This document shows, one piece after another, positions 7,822-17,030 of a stretch of 64,000 bases of DNA; within the stretch, counting starts at the first letter, position 1, and the number at the start of each line of letters is the position of its first letter. Below the pieces are notes generated by a model. It was not told the DNA's origin. It worked only from the letters and a program-made list of their open reading frames with translations, and ran no database searches. Source of the DNA: Luxibacter massiliensis (GTDB lineage: Bacteria > Bacillota > Clostridia > Lachnospirales > Lachnospiraceae); NCBI RefSeq assembly GCF_900604355.1, contig NZ_UWOE01000001.1, forward strand, positions 1,612,001 to 1,676,000, given 5' to 3'. The position numbers and the translations under genes are program-made.

Positions 7822-9210
7822 TTGGAGAACAGAAAAGTATTTTTAAACCAGCACACGAACCTTTTAGAGCTAGAGGAGCATATGTATCCTCTTGTTGATG
7901 TGGAAACCCCGAATACGTTCAGGAATCTATTTCAGTATGGGGAAATACCTAAGATTGCCTTTAATGACAGAATCGTCCCACACAATATGCCCGATGAAAT
8001 TTGGATAACAGACACAACTTTCCGCGACGGACAGCAGTCACGGGCTCCTTATACAACGGAACAGATCGTCACGATTTACGACTATTTACATAGACTGGGA
8101 GGGCCCCAAGGGAAAATCAGGCAGAGTGAATTTTTTCTGTACAGCAAAAAAGACAGAGACGGGGTTTATAAGTGCCTGGAGAAAGGATATGAATTTCCTG
8201 AAATAACCAGTTGGATCAGGGCAAATAAAAAAGACTTTGAGCTGGTTAAGCAAATCGGGCTCAAAGAAACAGGAATACTTGTAAGCTGTTCGGATTACCA
8301 TATATTTTATAAACTGAAAATGACCAGAAGGGAGGCCCTGAGCCATTATCTGTCTGTGGTCAGAGAATGTATGGAGACTGGAGTCAGGCCAAGATGCCAC
8401 TTGGAGGATATCACCAGGTCTGACATATACGGCTTTGTCATCCCCTTCTGCTTGGAATTGATGAAGCTGAAGGAGGAGTACAAGATTCCTGTGAAAATCC
8501 GTGTCTGTGATACAATGGGATATGGAGTGAATTTCCCAGGGGCAGTGATACCCAGATCCATACCGGGGATTATTTATGGCCTTATGATCCATGCCGGGGT
8601 TCCCAGCGAGCTGATTGAGTTCCACGGGCATAATGATTTTTATAAGGCAGTGAATAATTCTACAACAGCGTGGCTCTATGGCGCAAGCGGTGTTAATTGT
8701 TCTATTTTTGGCATTGGGGAGCGGACAGGGAATACACCTCTGGAAGCCATGGTATTTGAATATGCACAGCTTAGGGGCACATTGGACGGCATGGATACAA
8801 CTGCCATCACGGAGCTGGCGGAATATTATGAAAAGGAAATTGGGTACCATATTCCTGCCATGACGCCGTTTGCCGGCCAGAATTTTAATGTGACCCGGGC
8901 CGGGATCCATGCTGACGGAATGCTGAAAAATCAGGAAATCTATAATATTTTTGATACGGAAAAATTTTTAAACAGGCCGGCTATGGTGTCTGTATCCAAT
9001 ACTTCAGGCACTGCAGGGATTGCTTACTGGATAAATGGGTATTATAAACTTCCTAAGGAAAGGCAGATGGATAAAGATTCTGAGCTTGTAAAGGAAATAA
9101 AGGCCTGGGTGGATCATGAATATGAGGGCGGCAGGGTTACGGTCTTGACAGATGAAGAATTAGTTGCCAAAATAGATATTATATGCCAAGACAGGCATAT
9201 AACACTTTAA
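7822..9210 (+). CDS. Probable Re-citrate synthase (HMGL/isopropylmalate synthase family)
   Basis: A 462-aa DRE-TIM barrel of the LeuA/homocitrate synthase superfamily. The N-terminal catalytic motif is TDTTFRDGQQSRAPYTTEQ (about 54-72). The metal motif EFHGHNDFYKAVNN is at about 266-279, followed by GIGERTGNTPLEAM and GIHADG. It is shorter than LeuA and ends without a clear LeuA allosteric domain. Sequence style and context (an NADP-isocitrate dehydrogenase two genes on) fit the clostridial Re-citrate synthase known from Clostridium kluyveri, which makes citrate from oxaloacetate and acetyl-CoA. Homocitrate or isopropylmalate synthase are alternatives. The start is TTG: AGGAGGAG (7807-7814) lies 7 nt before it and no ATG fits better. 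Confidence 0.75.
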   Translation: MENRKVFLNQHTNLLELEEHMYPLVDVETPNTFRNLFQYGEIPKIAFNDRIVPHNMPDEIWITDTTFRDGQQSRAPYTTEQIVTIYDYLHRLGGPQGKIRQSEFFLYSKKDRDGVYKCLEKGYEFPEITSWIRANKKDFELVKQIGLKETGILVSCSDYHIFYKLKMTRREALSHYLSVVRECMETGVRPRCHLEDITRSDIYGFVIPFCLELMKLKEEYKIPVKIRVCDTMGYGVNFPGAVIPRSIPGIIYGLMIHAGVPSELIEFHGHNDFYKAVNNSTTAWLYGASGVNCSIFGIGERTGNTPLEAMVFEYAQLRGTLDGMDTTAITELAEYYEKEIGYHIPAMTPFAGQNFNVTRAGIHADGMLKNQEIYNIFDTEKFLNRPAMVSVSNTSGTAGIAYWINGYYKLPKERQMDKDSELVKEIKAWVDHEYEGGRVTVLTDEELVAKIDIICQDRHITL

Positions 9211-9232
9211 CCTGGGAGGCATAAGGCAGAAT

Positions 9233-9913
9233 ATGGATGAATATCAGGACAATTCCCTGGGCAGCCGTGTTTTTCAAAAAATCCGGGACGGCATTTTGGA
9301 AGGTAAATATAAAGAACACGAGGAACTGCGGGAGAATACAATCGGGAAGGAGCTGGGAGTCAGCCGCACTCCTGTGCGGGAAGCATTGCGGCAGCTGGAG
9401 CTGGAGGGCCTGGTGACTATTATTCCCAATAAAGGGGCATATGTTACCGGGATTTCGGCCAAAGATATCGGAGATATTTATATTATGCGCTCTATGCTGG
9501 AAGGATTGTGCGCCAGATGGGCCACGGAAAATATTACAGAGGAGCAGTTGGATGAGCTGGAGGAGATTATGATGCTCTCTGAATTCCATATGAAGAGGGA
9601 GGGAGGAGGCAGCGCGGATCAGATAGCTGAGCTTGACAACAGGTTTCATACAATTTTGTATGCGGCTTCCAACAGTAGGATTCTTGGCCATTTGCTGATG
9701 GATTTCCATAAGTATGTCCAGGCTGCCCGTAAATATTCTGTGGTGTCGGAGGAGCGCGCCCGCAAGTCTGTGCGTGAACACAGGCAAATATTGCGCGCCA
9801 TCCAGGATAAGGATAAGGATCTTGCAGAACAGCTTGCCAACGAGCATATCCTGCATGTCATACAGAACTTGAAGAGACAAGGTTATGAAGAATTAGCAGA
9901 AGGAGACAGATAA
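9233..9913 (+). CDS. GntR-family regulator with FCD domain
   Basis: A 226-aa transcription factor. An N-terminal winged helix covers about residues 8-75, with the recognition region LGVSRTPVREALRQLELEGL (about 40-59) typical of FadR-subfamily GntR proteins. A C-terminal all-helical FCD domain follows, with metal/ligand-type histidines in NRFHTILY and VREHRQIL. It sits between the citrate synthase and icd genes (22 nt after one, 1 nt before the other), so it probably controls this operon in response to an organic acid. The palindrome at 7650-7671 is the likely operator. The ligand cannot be read from sequence. Confidence 0.9.
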   Translation: MDEYQDNSLGSRVFQKIRDGILEGKYKEHEELRENTIGKELGVSRTPVREALRQLELEGLVTIIPNKGAYVTGISAKDIGDIYIMRSMLEGLCARWATENITEEQLDELEEIMMLSEFHMKREGGGSADQIAELDNRFHTILYAASNSRILGHLLMDFHKYVQAARKYSVVSEERARKSVREHRQILRAIQDKDKDLAEQLANEHILHVIQNLKRQGYEELAEGDR

Positions 9914-9914
9914 G

Positions 9915-11111
9915 ATGGAAAAGATTAAGATGGCCACACCTATTGTGGAGATGGACGGGGACGAGATGACACGTATTTTGTGGAAGATGATCAAGGATAA
10001 CCTTCTCAAGCCTCACATTGAGCTTAACACAGAATATTATGACTTGGGACTGGAATATAGAAATGAGACAGATGACCAGGTGACAATTGACTCTGCCAAT
10101 GCCACAAAGAAATATAAAGTGGCTGTAAAATGTGCGACAATCACACCCAACGCCGCCCGCATGGAGGAATATGACCTGAAGGAAATGTGGAAAAGCCCCA
10201 ATGGCACCATCCGTGCGATTTTAGACGGCACTGTTTTTAGGGCGCCCATTGTGGTAAAGGGAATCGAACCCTGCGTAAAAAATTGGAAGAAGCCGATAAC
10301 CATTGCCAGACATGCTTACGGGGATGTGTATAAAGGTTCTGAGATGAAAATACCGGGAGCCGGGAAAGCGGAGCTTGTATACACAGCCGAAGACGGCACG
10401 CAGACAAAAGAGCTTATACATAATTTTGAGGGGCCTGGGATTATTCAGGGTATGCATAACCTCTGCGGTTCTATTGAGAGTTTTGCCAGAAGCTGTTTCT
10501 CCTATGCTCTGGATACAAAGCAGGATCTATGGTTTGCCACAAAAGATACAATTTCTAAGAAGTATGACCATACCTTCAAAGATATTTTCCAGGAGATATA
10601 TGATACTGAGTTTGACGAAAGATTTAAGGCGGCGGGTATTGAGTATTTTTATACCTTGATTGACGATGCAGTGGCGCGGGTTATGAAATCTGAGGGAGGC
10701 TATATCTGGGCCTGCAAGAATTATGACGGAGATGTGATGAGCGATATGGTTTCTTCAGCTTTTGGATCCCTTGCTATGATGACTTCTGTCCTGGTGTCAC
10801 CAGAGGGGTATTATGAGTATGAGGCTGCCCATGGGACAGTGCAGAGGCACTACTATAAACATTTAAAAGGAGAGGAGACTTCCACCAATTCCGTAGCTAC
10901 TATTTTTGCCTGGACAGGCGCCCTCAGAAAGAGGGGGGAACTGGATGGGAACAGTGAACTGATGAAATTTGCGGACAGGCTGGAGAAGGCCACCATTGAT
11001 ACCATCGAATCAGGAAGCATGACAAAGGATTTAGCGTTGATTACAACCATTGAGAATCCTGTTGTGCTAAACAGCGAGGAGTTTATTAAAGAAATAGCAA
11101 AACGCTTATAA
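9915..11111 (+). CDS. icd: NADP-dependent isocitrate dehydrogenase, class II
   Basis: Decarboxylates isocitrate to 2-oxoglutarate with NADP. The 398-aa protein is the homodimeric eukaryote-like type: PIVEMDGDEMTRILW at the N terminus, SPNGTIRAILDGTVFRAPIV (about 94-113), the metal-binding aspartates in YDGDVMSDMV, and AAHGTVQRHYY near residue 305. The Arg-His of that last motif selects NADP in the family. The start lies one base after the gntR stop, so the genes are coupled. Together with the upstream citrate synthase it supplies glutamate precursors; aconitase is not in this cluster. Confidence 0.96.
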   Translation: MEKIKMATPIVEMDGDEMTRILWKMIKDNLLKPHIELNTEYYDLGLEYRNETDDQVTIDSANATKKYKVAVKCATITPNAARMEEYDLKEMWKSPNGTIRAILDGTVFRAPIVVKGIEPCVKNWKKPITIARHAYGDVYKGSEMKIPGAGKAELVYTAEDGTQTKELIHNFEGPGIIQGMHNLCGSIESFARSCFSYALDTKQDLWFATKDTISKKYDHTFKDIFQEIYDTEFDERFKAAGIEYFYTLIDDAVARVMKSEGGYIWACKNYDGDVMSDMVSSAFGSLAMMTSVLVSPEGYYEYEAAHGTVQRHYYKHLKGEETSTNSVATIFAWTGALRKRGELDGNSELMKFADRLEKATIDTIESGSMTKDLALITTIENPVVLNSEEFIKEIAKRL

Positions 11112-11245
11112 GTCAAAGACCCCGATGCAAGCATACGGGGCATCAAACTAGCAGCGATGCAAGCATCGGGGTATGAGACCCTCGCGGCAGCCGCCAAACA
11201 GACATATAAACATGTCCGCTTGGGCTCCTTGCTCGTGGGAATAAA
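11112..11245 (+). repeat. Dispersed structured repeat, family 1, copy C (long form)
   Basis: One of the two fullest copies (134 bp), starting right after the icd stop. Its 5' part has CCCCGATGCAAGCAT(A)CGGGG, then GGGGCATCAAACTAGCAG and a second GATGCAAGCATC. The common core follows, with GACATATAAACATGTC as hairpin, and it ends GGAATAAA. It lies between the convergent icd and ABC-F genes. Confidence 0.85.
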
Positions 11246-11264
11246 AGGATCTGCTTATAGCAGA

Positions 11265-11303
11265 ATGGGAGGACGGCCTACTCGGCCAGTTCCTCCCATT
11301 TTT
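11265..11303 (+). terminator. Intrinsic terminator of icd, overlapping the ABC-F 3' end
   Basis: ATGGGAGGA (11265-11273) pairs with TCCTCCCAT (11291-11299) and is followed by TTTTT. The right half lies inside the last codons of the opposing ABC-F gene, so the two genes share this sequence. Confidence 0.65.
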
Positions 11304-13206
11304 CATATAAATTTTCCAGTTCTTCATCATTGGCGGTTTTCTCAAGAGCCAGTTCCTGGCACTTTACGGAACTGGAATAAATCTCTTCCTGGGACATAAG
11401 CTGATCAATCTCTAAGTTTCTTTCCTCCAGGATGGAAATGCGCTCCTCTGTGCGCTTTAAATCATTCATCCGTTTTCTCTTCAGGGCCTTCTGCTCCTTT
11501 TGCTCCTGCCAGCTGATCCGGGAATCGCTCTCTTTATTACCGTGGGCAGCCTGGCCTTCAGGGGATGTATGTAACAATTGGGGGGCATATAGTGAAGTGA
11601 GGTCATCCCGCTTTTCAAGATAATAATCATAATCCCCAATATAGTTTATAAATGTCTGGTTTACCAGTTCCAAAATCCGTTTTGCCGTCTGGTTAATAAA
11701 ATACCGGTCATGAGATACGTAGAGCACAGTGCCGGTATACTCATTCAAAGCCTTTTCCAGAATTTCCCTGGAGGTAATATCCAAATGGTTCGTAGGTTCA
11801 TCCAGAATAAGGAAATTGGCCTCAGATAACATGAGTTTTGCCAGAGAGACCCTTCCTTTTTCGCCTCCGCTAAGATCCCGGATCAGTTTATATACTTCAT
11901 CTCCTGTAAACTGAAATGCAGCCAGGGTGCTTCGTATCTCAGTATTCGTAAGGGATGGGTAAGCGTCGGAAATCTCTTCGAAGATATTTTTGTCCTCATG
12001 CAGGACATGGTGTTCCTGGTCATAATATCCGATAGTCACCTTGGAGCCAAGGGTAAAGGCTCCGGCATCCGGAGGGATGACCTGGTTCAGGATTTTCAGC
12101 AGAGTCGTTTTGCCTGTGCCGTTGTCGCCGATGACGGCTACATGCTCCCCGCGCTTAATCTCAAAGTCTATGTCCTTAAATAAGGTCTGGCTGCCAAAAC
12201 TTTTGGAAAGTCCTTTGACAGTTAAGACGTCATTCCCGCTGAGGCAGGATGGCTCCAGGGAAAAATGCATGTCCTTTGCGGCCTCTTTGGGTTTTTCAAT
12301 ACGTGTCATCTTATCCAGCATTTTTTCGCGGCTTTCCGCGCGGCGGACAGACTTTTCCCGGTTAAAAGAGCGCAGTTTTTCAATCACGGCTTCTTGGTGC
12401 TGTATCTCCTTCTGCTGGTTTAAATATTCTTTGAGCAGGGCATCCCTGATTTGCTGTTTCTTCTCTGCATATGCCTTATAATTGCCCAGGTACATCCGTA
12501 TTTCGCCGTTTTCTATCTCCACAACTTTTGTGACAACCCGATTCAGGAAGAATCGGTCATGGGAAACGATAAAAACAGCACCTGGATAATTCATGAGGTA
12601 GGTTTCCAGCCATGTGATGGAATTTAAATCCAAATGGTTGGTAGGCTCGTCCAGCAGGAGGATATCTGGTCTGGTGAGCAGCAGCTTGCCAAGGGATACG
12701 CGGGTTTTCTGCCCCCCTGACAGAGTGTCAGTCATTTTTGAAAAGTCCTCCTCCAAAAAACCAAGGCCTTTCAATACACCGGCCAGCTCGCTCTCACATG
12801 CATAACCATTTTCAGACTCAAATCTAGATACCATCCTGTGATAAGATTCCAGTTTATTATGAAGGGCATCGCCGCTTAATGTCTTAAGTTCCTGTTCAGC
12901 AAGCCGTATCTGCGCTTCTAATGCAAGGATATCAGCTTTTGCTGTTTTTACCTCCTCGTAAATAGAGAGTCCGCTCTGCAGATGCTGCTGTTGGGCCAGA
13001 TACCCTAAAGTTTTACCTTTTGTCAGAATAATCTCTCCCCCGTCTGCCGGCTCTTCGCCCACGATCATTTTAAGGATTGTGGATTTCCCGGCGCCATTTA
13101 CGCCTACCAGTGCAGTTTTTTCTCTGTCTTCTATATGAAAAGCTCCATTCTGTACAATGAGCTGTTCCCCGAAAGATTTAGTAAGATTGTGACATGCCAA
13201 TACCAT
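11278..13206 (-). CDS. ABC-F family ATPase (YdiF-like)
   Basis: A 642-aa soluble protein with two ABC cassettes and no membrane segments. The first has GVNGAGKST (about 37-45), LSGGQKTRVSLGKLLL and LLLDEPTNHLDL; the second has GDNGTGKTTLLK, LSGGEKGRVSLAKLML and LILDEPTNHLDI. The linker between them is charged and helical, and the C terminus is a coiled coil. ABC-F proteins act on the ribosome; length and order match Bacillus YdiF. The start at 13206 is chosen because AGGAGG lies 6 nt before it; the frame opens 7 codons earlier. It could confer antibiotic protection, but nothing here indicates that specifically. Confidence 0.92.
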   Translation of the reverse strand: MVLACHNLTKSFGEQLIVQNGAFHIEDREKTALVGVNGAGKSTILKMIVGEEPADGGEIILTKGKTLGYLAQQQHLQSGLSIYEEVKTAKADILALEAQIRLAEQELKTLSGDALHNKLESYHRMVSRFESENGYACESELAGVLKGLGFLEEDFSKMTDTLSGGQKTRVSLGKLLLTRPDILLLDEPTNHLDLNSITWLETYLMNYPGAVFIVSHDRFFLNRVVTKVVEIENGEIRMYLGNYKAYAEKKQQIRDALLKEYLNQQKEIQHQEAVIEKLRSFNREKSVRRAESREKMLDKMTRIEKPKEAAKDMHFSLEPSCLSGNDVLTVKGLSKSFGSQTLFKDIDFEIKRGEHVAVIGDNGTGKTTLLKILNQVIPPDAGAFTLGSKVTIGYYDQEHHVLHEDKNIFEEISDAYPSLTNTEIRSTLAAFQFTGDEVYKLIRDLSGGEKGRVSLAKLMLSEANFLILDEPTNHLDITSREILEKALNEYTGTVLYVSHDRYFINQTAKRILELVNQTFINYIGDYDYYLEKRDDLTSLYAPQLLHTSPEGQAAHGNKESDSRISWQEQKEQKALKRKRMNDLKRTEERISILEERNLEIDQLMSQEEIYSSSVKCQELALEKTANDEELENLYEKWEELAE

Positions 13207-13364
13207 AGACAGCCTCCTGTAATCCAAATAAATTTAATATGATGCAAGATCCTGCAGGCCGGATAGGGCCTGCCCCAGGCCTTCCCGGCGTATACAGGAT
13301 TTATACGTTCCTTGTTCAATACCCATTTTATTATAGCGGAAATAAACCGAAATACAACAAAAAT

Positions 13365-13393
13365 TTGACTTTGTTCTTACAATTCTATATAAT
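13365..13393 (+). promoter_or_regulatory. Promoter of rex
   Basis: TTGACT (13365-13370), a 17-bp spacer and TATAAT (13388-13393) are a near-perfect sigma-A promoter 86 bp before the rex start. No Rex-type palindrome is seen here. Confidence 0.75.
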
Positions 13394-13479
13394 AAGGCAA
13401 AGATGTGTTTGATAATCCAGGTTTTTAAGTACCTGCAGGTTACTGAATGCATCCCAGAACAAATTTGGAGGCGATAACT

Positions 13480-14124
13480 GTGGAAGACAGAGAGATATCA
13501 CGGGCAGTGATAGGGAGGCTGCCCAGATACTATAGATATTTGGGTGAGCTTTTAGATGCAGGGGTAGAACGCATTTCTTCGAATGATTTGAGTAAAAAGA
13601 TGCATGTGACTGCTTCCCAGATCAGGCAGGATTTAAATAACTTCGGTGGGTTCGGCCAGCAGGGATATGGCTATAATGTAAAGTACCTCTATACGGAGAT
13701 CGGAAAGATTCTGGGACTTAACAGGCCTCACAATATGATTATCATAGGAGCCGGAAATCTAGGGCAGGCGTTGGCCAATTATGCGTCATTTGAGAAGAAT
13801 GGGTTTATTCTTAAAGGACTTTTTGATGTGAATTCCCGGTTGGAAGGGGTGGCTATCCGGGGAGTCCCTATCCGGATGATGGACGAGCTGAAGGATTTTG
13901 TAAGTCAGTCAGATATTGAGATTGCCGCGCTGACTATCCCTAAGTCAAAAGCCATTGAAGTAGCTGAGATGCTTATAGAAAATGGAATCAGGGCTATCTG
14001 GAATTTTGCACATACAGATTTGAACCTGCCGGAAGACATTATTGTGGAGAATGTGCATTTGTCTGACAGCCTGATGCGCTTGTCATATACAATCAGCCGC
14101 TATCAGGAAGACCACGGAAAATAA
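13480..14124 (+). CDS. rex: Redox-sensing transcriptional repressor Rex
   Basis: Senses the NADH/NAD ratio and represses fermentation genes. The 214-aa protein has an N-terminal winged helix (ISSNDLSKKMHVTASQIRQD then FGGFGQQGYGYNV, about 32-68) and a Rossmann domain with IIIGAGNLGQALANY (about 83-97). A C-terminal domain-swap helix ends the protein. GTG at 13480 is preferred because TTTGGAGG ends 8 nt upstream; an ATG at 13447 would give 225 aa but lacks a ribosome site. A matching Rex operator occurs in this window at the alcohol dehydrogenase promoter (27802-27815). Confidence 0.94.
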   Translation: MEDREISRAVIGRLPRYYRYLGELLDAGVERISSNDLSKKMHVTASQIRQDLNNFGGFGQQGYGYNVKYLYTEIGKILGLNRPHNMIIIGAGNLGQALANYASFEKNGFILKGLFDVNSRLEGVAIRGVPIRMMDELKDFVSQSDIEIAALTIPKSKAIEVAEMLIENGIRAIWNFAHTDLNLPEDIIVENVHLSDSLMRLSYTISRYQEDHGK

Positions 14125-14137
14125 AGAAGGGTATCAG

Positions 14138-14173
14138 ACGTGTATTAAGGACAGCTTGTCTTTTTTACACGTT
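14138..14173 (+). terminator. Probable terminator of rex
   Basis: AAGGACA (14147-14153), loop GCT, TGTCTTT and further Ts form a short stem with a U-run. An outer ACGTGTA/TACACGT pair surrounds it. Confidence 0.5.
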
Positions 14174-14229
14174 GTTTCATTTCAGAGGGGACTTTCTTTG
14201 TTCCCACAAAATATAAAGGAGGCTGGAAT

Positions 14230-15765
14230 ATGGAATATTTGCCTACAGGAGAATGGATGCAGAGGGCAGACAGTTATACCATCCATGAGATAGGCATCCC
14301 ATCCCTGGTGCTGATGGAGCGGGCGGCGCTCTCCGTTGTGGAGGCCATGGAACAGGATGGGGCAGACTTGACAAAGACCCTTGTGGTCTGTGGATCAGGA
14401 AATAATGGTGGTGACGGGTTTGCAGTTGCAAGGCTTCTGAAGGGAAAAGGCTGTCAGGTCACAGCCGTTTTTGTGGGCCGGGAAGAATCTATGAGTGAAG
14501 AATGCCGGCTGCAGATGCGGATAGCAGATAAGTCAGAAGTCCCTATAGTCACAACAATAGAGGCCGGAGAATATACTAGTATTGTAGACGCTGTTTTTGG
14601 CGTGGGGCTCAACCGGGAAGTATCAGGCAGGTACCGCAGCATAATAGAGGCAATGAATGCCTTGCAGGGACACAAGACAGCAGTGGATATTCCATCCGGG
14701 ATCTGTTCTGCCACGGGGCAGGTACTGGGCATTGCTTTTAAAGCAGATCTGACAGTTGCTTTCGCATGTGCAAAGCTGGGATGCATCCTGTACCCCGGAT
14801 ATTTGTCTGCAGGCAAGGTTGTGACAAAGGATATTGGTATTAGCGGGCATATATTTGAACAAGAGACAGGAGTGTGTTTCCGATACCATAAGGCAGACTT
14901 GCAAAGGCTTCTGCCCCGGAGAAAGGCGGATTCACACAAGGGTACATACGGAAGAGTCCTGATGGTTACCGGGAGTCCAGGTATGTCAGGGGCAGCTTAT
15001 TTAAGTGCTATGGCTGCCTACACGTGTGGGGCGGGACTTGTACAGATCTATACTTCTGAGGATAACCGGGTGATCCTCCAGCAGCAGCTCCCTGAGGCGA
15101 TTTTGGCCACATACAGGGAGTATGAAGAGGAGCGGTTTAAAAGCCTGCTTTCCTGGGCAGATGTTGTCTGTATCGGATGCGGCCTTGGGCAGAGTAAAAC
15201 AGCAGAGAAATTATTGGCCCAGACGCTGAGGGAAGCAAAAGTGCCCTGTGTTGTCGATGCAGATGGACTGAATCTTTTGAGCAGACATCTGGAACTTTTA
15301 GAAAAGAAAGAATGTCCCCTGGTATTGACTCCCCACATGAAAGAAATGGCCCGTTTGCTGGACTGTCCGGTCAGAGAACTAAAGGATCAGCGTCTTACCA
15401 GAATAAGAGAGTTTACAGGCCGGTATGATATTGTCTGCGCGCTGAAAGATGCACGCACATTCGTCATGAAGGCAGGAGAACATCCCTTTGTAAATACGAC
15501 AGGGAATAACGCCATGGCTAAGGCGGGGTCAGGAGATGTTCTTGCCGGCGTTATTACAGCTTTACTGGCCCAGGGCATGGAGACATTTGAGGCTGCGTCC
15601 TGCGGGGTATTTTTACATGCCTGCGGCGGAGATGCGGCCAGGAAGGCAAAGGGATCCTACAGTGTGCTGGCACAGGATCTGATTGCCGGCATACAGGCTT
15701 GTATCAAAGAGACAGAGGAGAGTATGGAAGATGAAACAATACAGCAGGGTATATGCCAGGATTGA
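14230..15765 (+). CDS. nnr: Bifunctional NAD(P)HX epimerase/dehydratase
   Basis: Repairs hydrated NADH and NADPH. The 511-aa fusion has an N-terminal epimerase (YjeF-N) with GSGNNGGDGFAVARLL (about 55-70). The C-terminal ADP-dependent dehydratase (about 230-500) has VTGSPGMSGAAYLSAMAAY, LTPHMKEMARLL and the phosphate-binding NNAMAKAGSGDVLAGVI (about 428-444). AAAGGAGG precedes the ATG. Its last 35 bases overlap the start of alr in another frame, so the two are expressed together. The end (EDETIQQGICQD) is an extension created by the overlap. Confidence 0.95.
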   Translation: MEYLPTGEWMQRADSYTIHEIGIPSLVLMERAALSVVEAMEQDGADLTKTLVVCGSGNNGGDGFAVARLLKGKGCQVTAVFVGREESMSEECRLQMRIADKSEVPIVTTIEAGEYTSIVDAVFGVGLNREVSGRYRSIIEAMNALQGHKTAVDIPSGICSATGQVLGIAFKADLTVAFACAKLGCILYPGYLSAGKVVTKDIGISGHIFEQETGVCFRYHKADLQRLLPRRKADSHKGTYGRVLMVTGSPGMSGAAYLSAMAAYTCGAGLVQIYTSEDNRVILQQQLPEAILATYREYEEERFKSLLSWADVVCIGCGLGQSKTAEKLLAQTLREAKVPCVVDADGLNLLSRHLELLEKKECPLVLTPHMKEMARLLDCPVRELKDQRLTRIREFTGRYDIVCALKDARTFVMKAGEHPFVNTTGNNAMAKAGSGDVLAGVITALLAQGMETFEAASCGVFLHACGGDAARKAKGSYSVLAQDLIAGIQACIKETEESMEDETIQQGICQD

Positions 15766-16903
15766 CTTAGATGCAGTTGCCTATAATATGGGGCAGTTGA
15801 AGAGAAGGATTGGGGGAGGGGCACAGATCATCGCGGTGATTAAGATGGATGGATATGGGCACGGCGCAGTCCCTGTTGCCAGGATGTTCGAGGAAAAAGA
15901 GTACAGCTATATATGGGGATTTGCCACTGCCAGCCTGGAGGAGGCTGTTGCCTTGCGCCATGGGGGAATACAGAAACCTGTGCTTGTACTGGGATGTATA
16001 TTTCCTGAGCAATACGAAGAAATGCTCAAATACGATATCCGGGCAACTGTATATATGGAAGAGACTGCGAAAGAGCTGTCAGAGGCAGCTATTAAATATG
16101 GAAAAACCGCGCACATACATATTAAAGTAGATACAGGCATGGGACGGCTTGGCTTTTTGCCGGGGGAGGAGTGCGTAGGGTCCATCCATAGGATCAGTAC
16201 CCTCCCTGGTATTGAGGTGGAGGGAATGTATACCCATTTTGCCAAGGCAGATGAAATAGATAAAACATATACTCTGCGGCAGCATGAGCAGTTTGCCCGG
16301 ATGAAGGAGGCCCTTGAAAAAATAGGCGTACATATTACATATTACCACTGTAATAACAGTGCAGGTATTATTGACCATCCAGATATGAAGCATGATCTGG
16401 TGCGCGCAGGTATTGCCATATACGGCATGTACCCGTCAGACGAAGTGTGCCGTGAGGCAGTCCATTTAAAGCCGGCCCTTGAGCTGGTCAGCCATGTGAC
16501 ATATGTCAAGGAAGTTGAGGCCGGTACGTGTATCAGTTATGGCGGGACTTTTACAGCGCCAAATAAAATGAAAATAGCTACGATCCCGGTGGGGTATGGG
16601 GACGGCTATTCCAGAGGACTTTCTAACAGAGGCCATGTGCTGATCCATGGTAAAAGGGCGCGGATTTTGGGGCGCGTCTGTATGGACCAGTTTATGGCAG
16701 ATGTGACAGATATCCCAGATGTCCGTTTTATGGATCAAGTAGTCCTGATCGGCAGGGACCAAAAGGAAGAGATTTTGGTAGAAGAGTTAAGTGGAATTAC
16801 TGGGAGATTTAATTATGAATTTGTCTGCTGCCTGGGCAAACGGATCCCCCGGGTTTATATCAGAGGAGGAGAGGTTGTGGAGCAGATAGACTATCTGTCC
16901 TGA
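15731..16903 (+). CDS. alr: Alanine racemase
   Basis: PLP enzyme making D-alanine for peptidoglycan. The 390-aa protein has the PLP-lysine motif AVIKMDGYGHGA (about 34-45; an asparagine-alanine usual in the family is Met-Asp here), DTGMGRLGF, and CNNSAG. The catalytic tyrosine lies in SYGGTFTA (about 263-270), followed by PVGYGDGYSRGLSN and GRVCMDQFMADVT. The start at 15731 follows the weak GAGGAGAGTATGGAAG; the frame opens earlier inside nnr. The order nnr-alr-mazF resembles the Bacillus alr-ndoAI-ndoA locus, but without the antitoxin gene. Confidence 0.94.
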   Translation: MKQYSRVYARIDLDAVAYNMGQLKRRIGGGAQIIAVIKMDGYGHGAVPVARMFEEKEYSYIWGFATASLEEAVALRHGGIQKPVLVLGCIFPEQYEEMLKYDIRATVYMEETAKELSEAAIKYGKTAHIHIKVDTGMGRLGFLPGEECVGSIHRISTLPGIEVEGMYTHFAKADEIDKTYTLRQHEQFARMKEALEKIGVHITYYHCNNSAGIIDHPDMKHDLVRAGIAIYGMYPSDEVCREAVHLKPALELVSHVTYVKEVEAGTCISYGGTFTAPNKMKIATIPVGYGDGYSRGLSNRGHVLIHGKRARILGRVCMDQFMADVTDIPDVRFMDQVVLIGRDQKEEILVEELSGITGRFNYEFVCCLGKRIPRVYIRGGEVVEQIDYLS

Positions 16904-17030
16904 CAGGGCAGGCATAGAGGCCTGGCAAGACAGCTGTTCCAAATTTTTAGGCACTTGCATACATCCGAAAAAACTGGGAATACTCAAATATGCCCTATGG
17001 CAAAGAATGAGAATCGGAGTGTGAAGTGGT

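Noticed and set aside
8086..8910. Minus-strand ORF of 274 codons inside the citrate synthase gene
   Set aside because: Complete overlap with a conserved enzyme and no plausible start signal or family.
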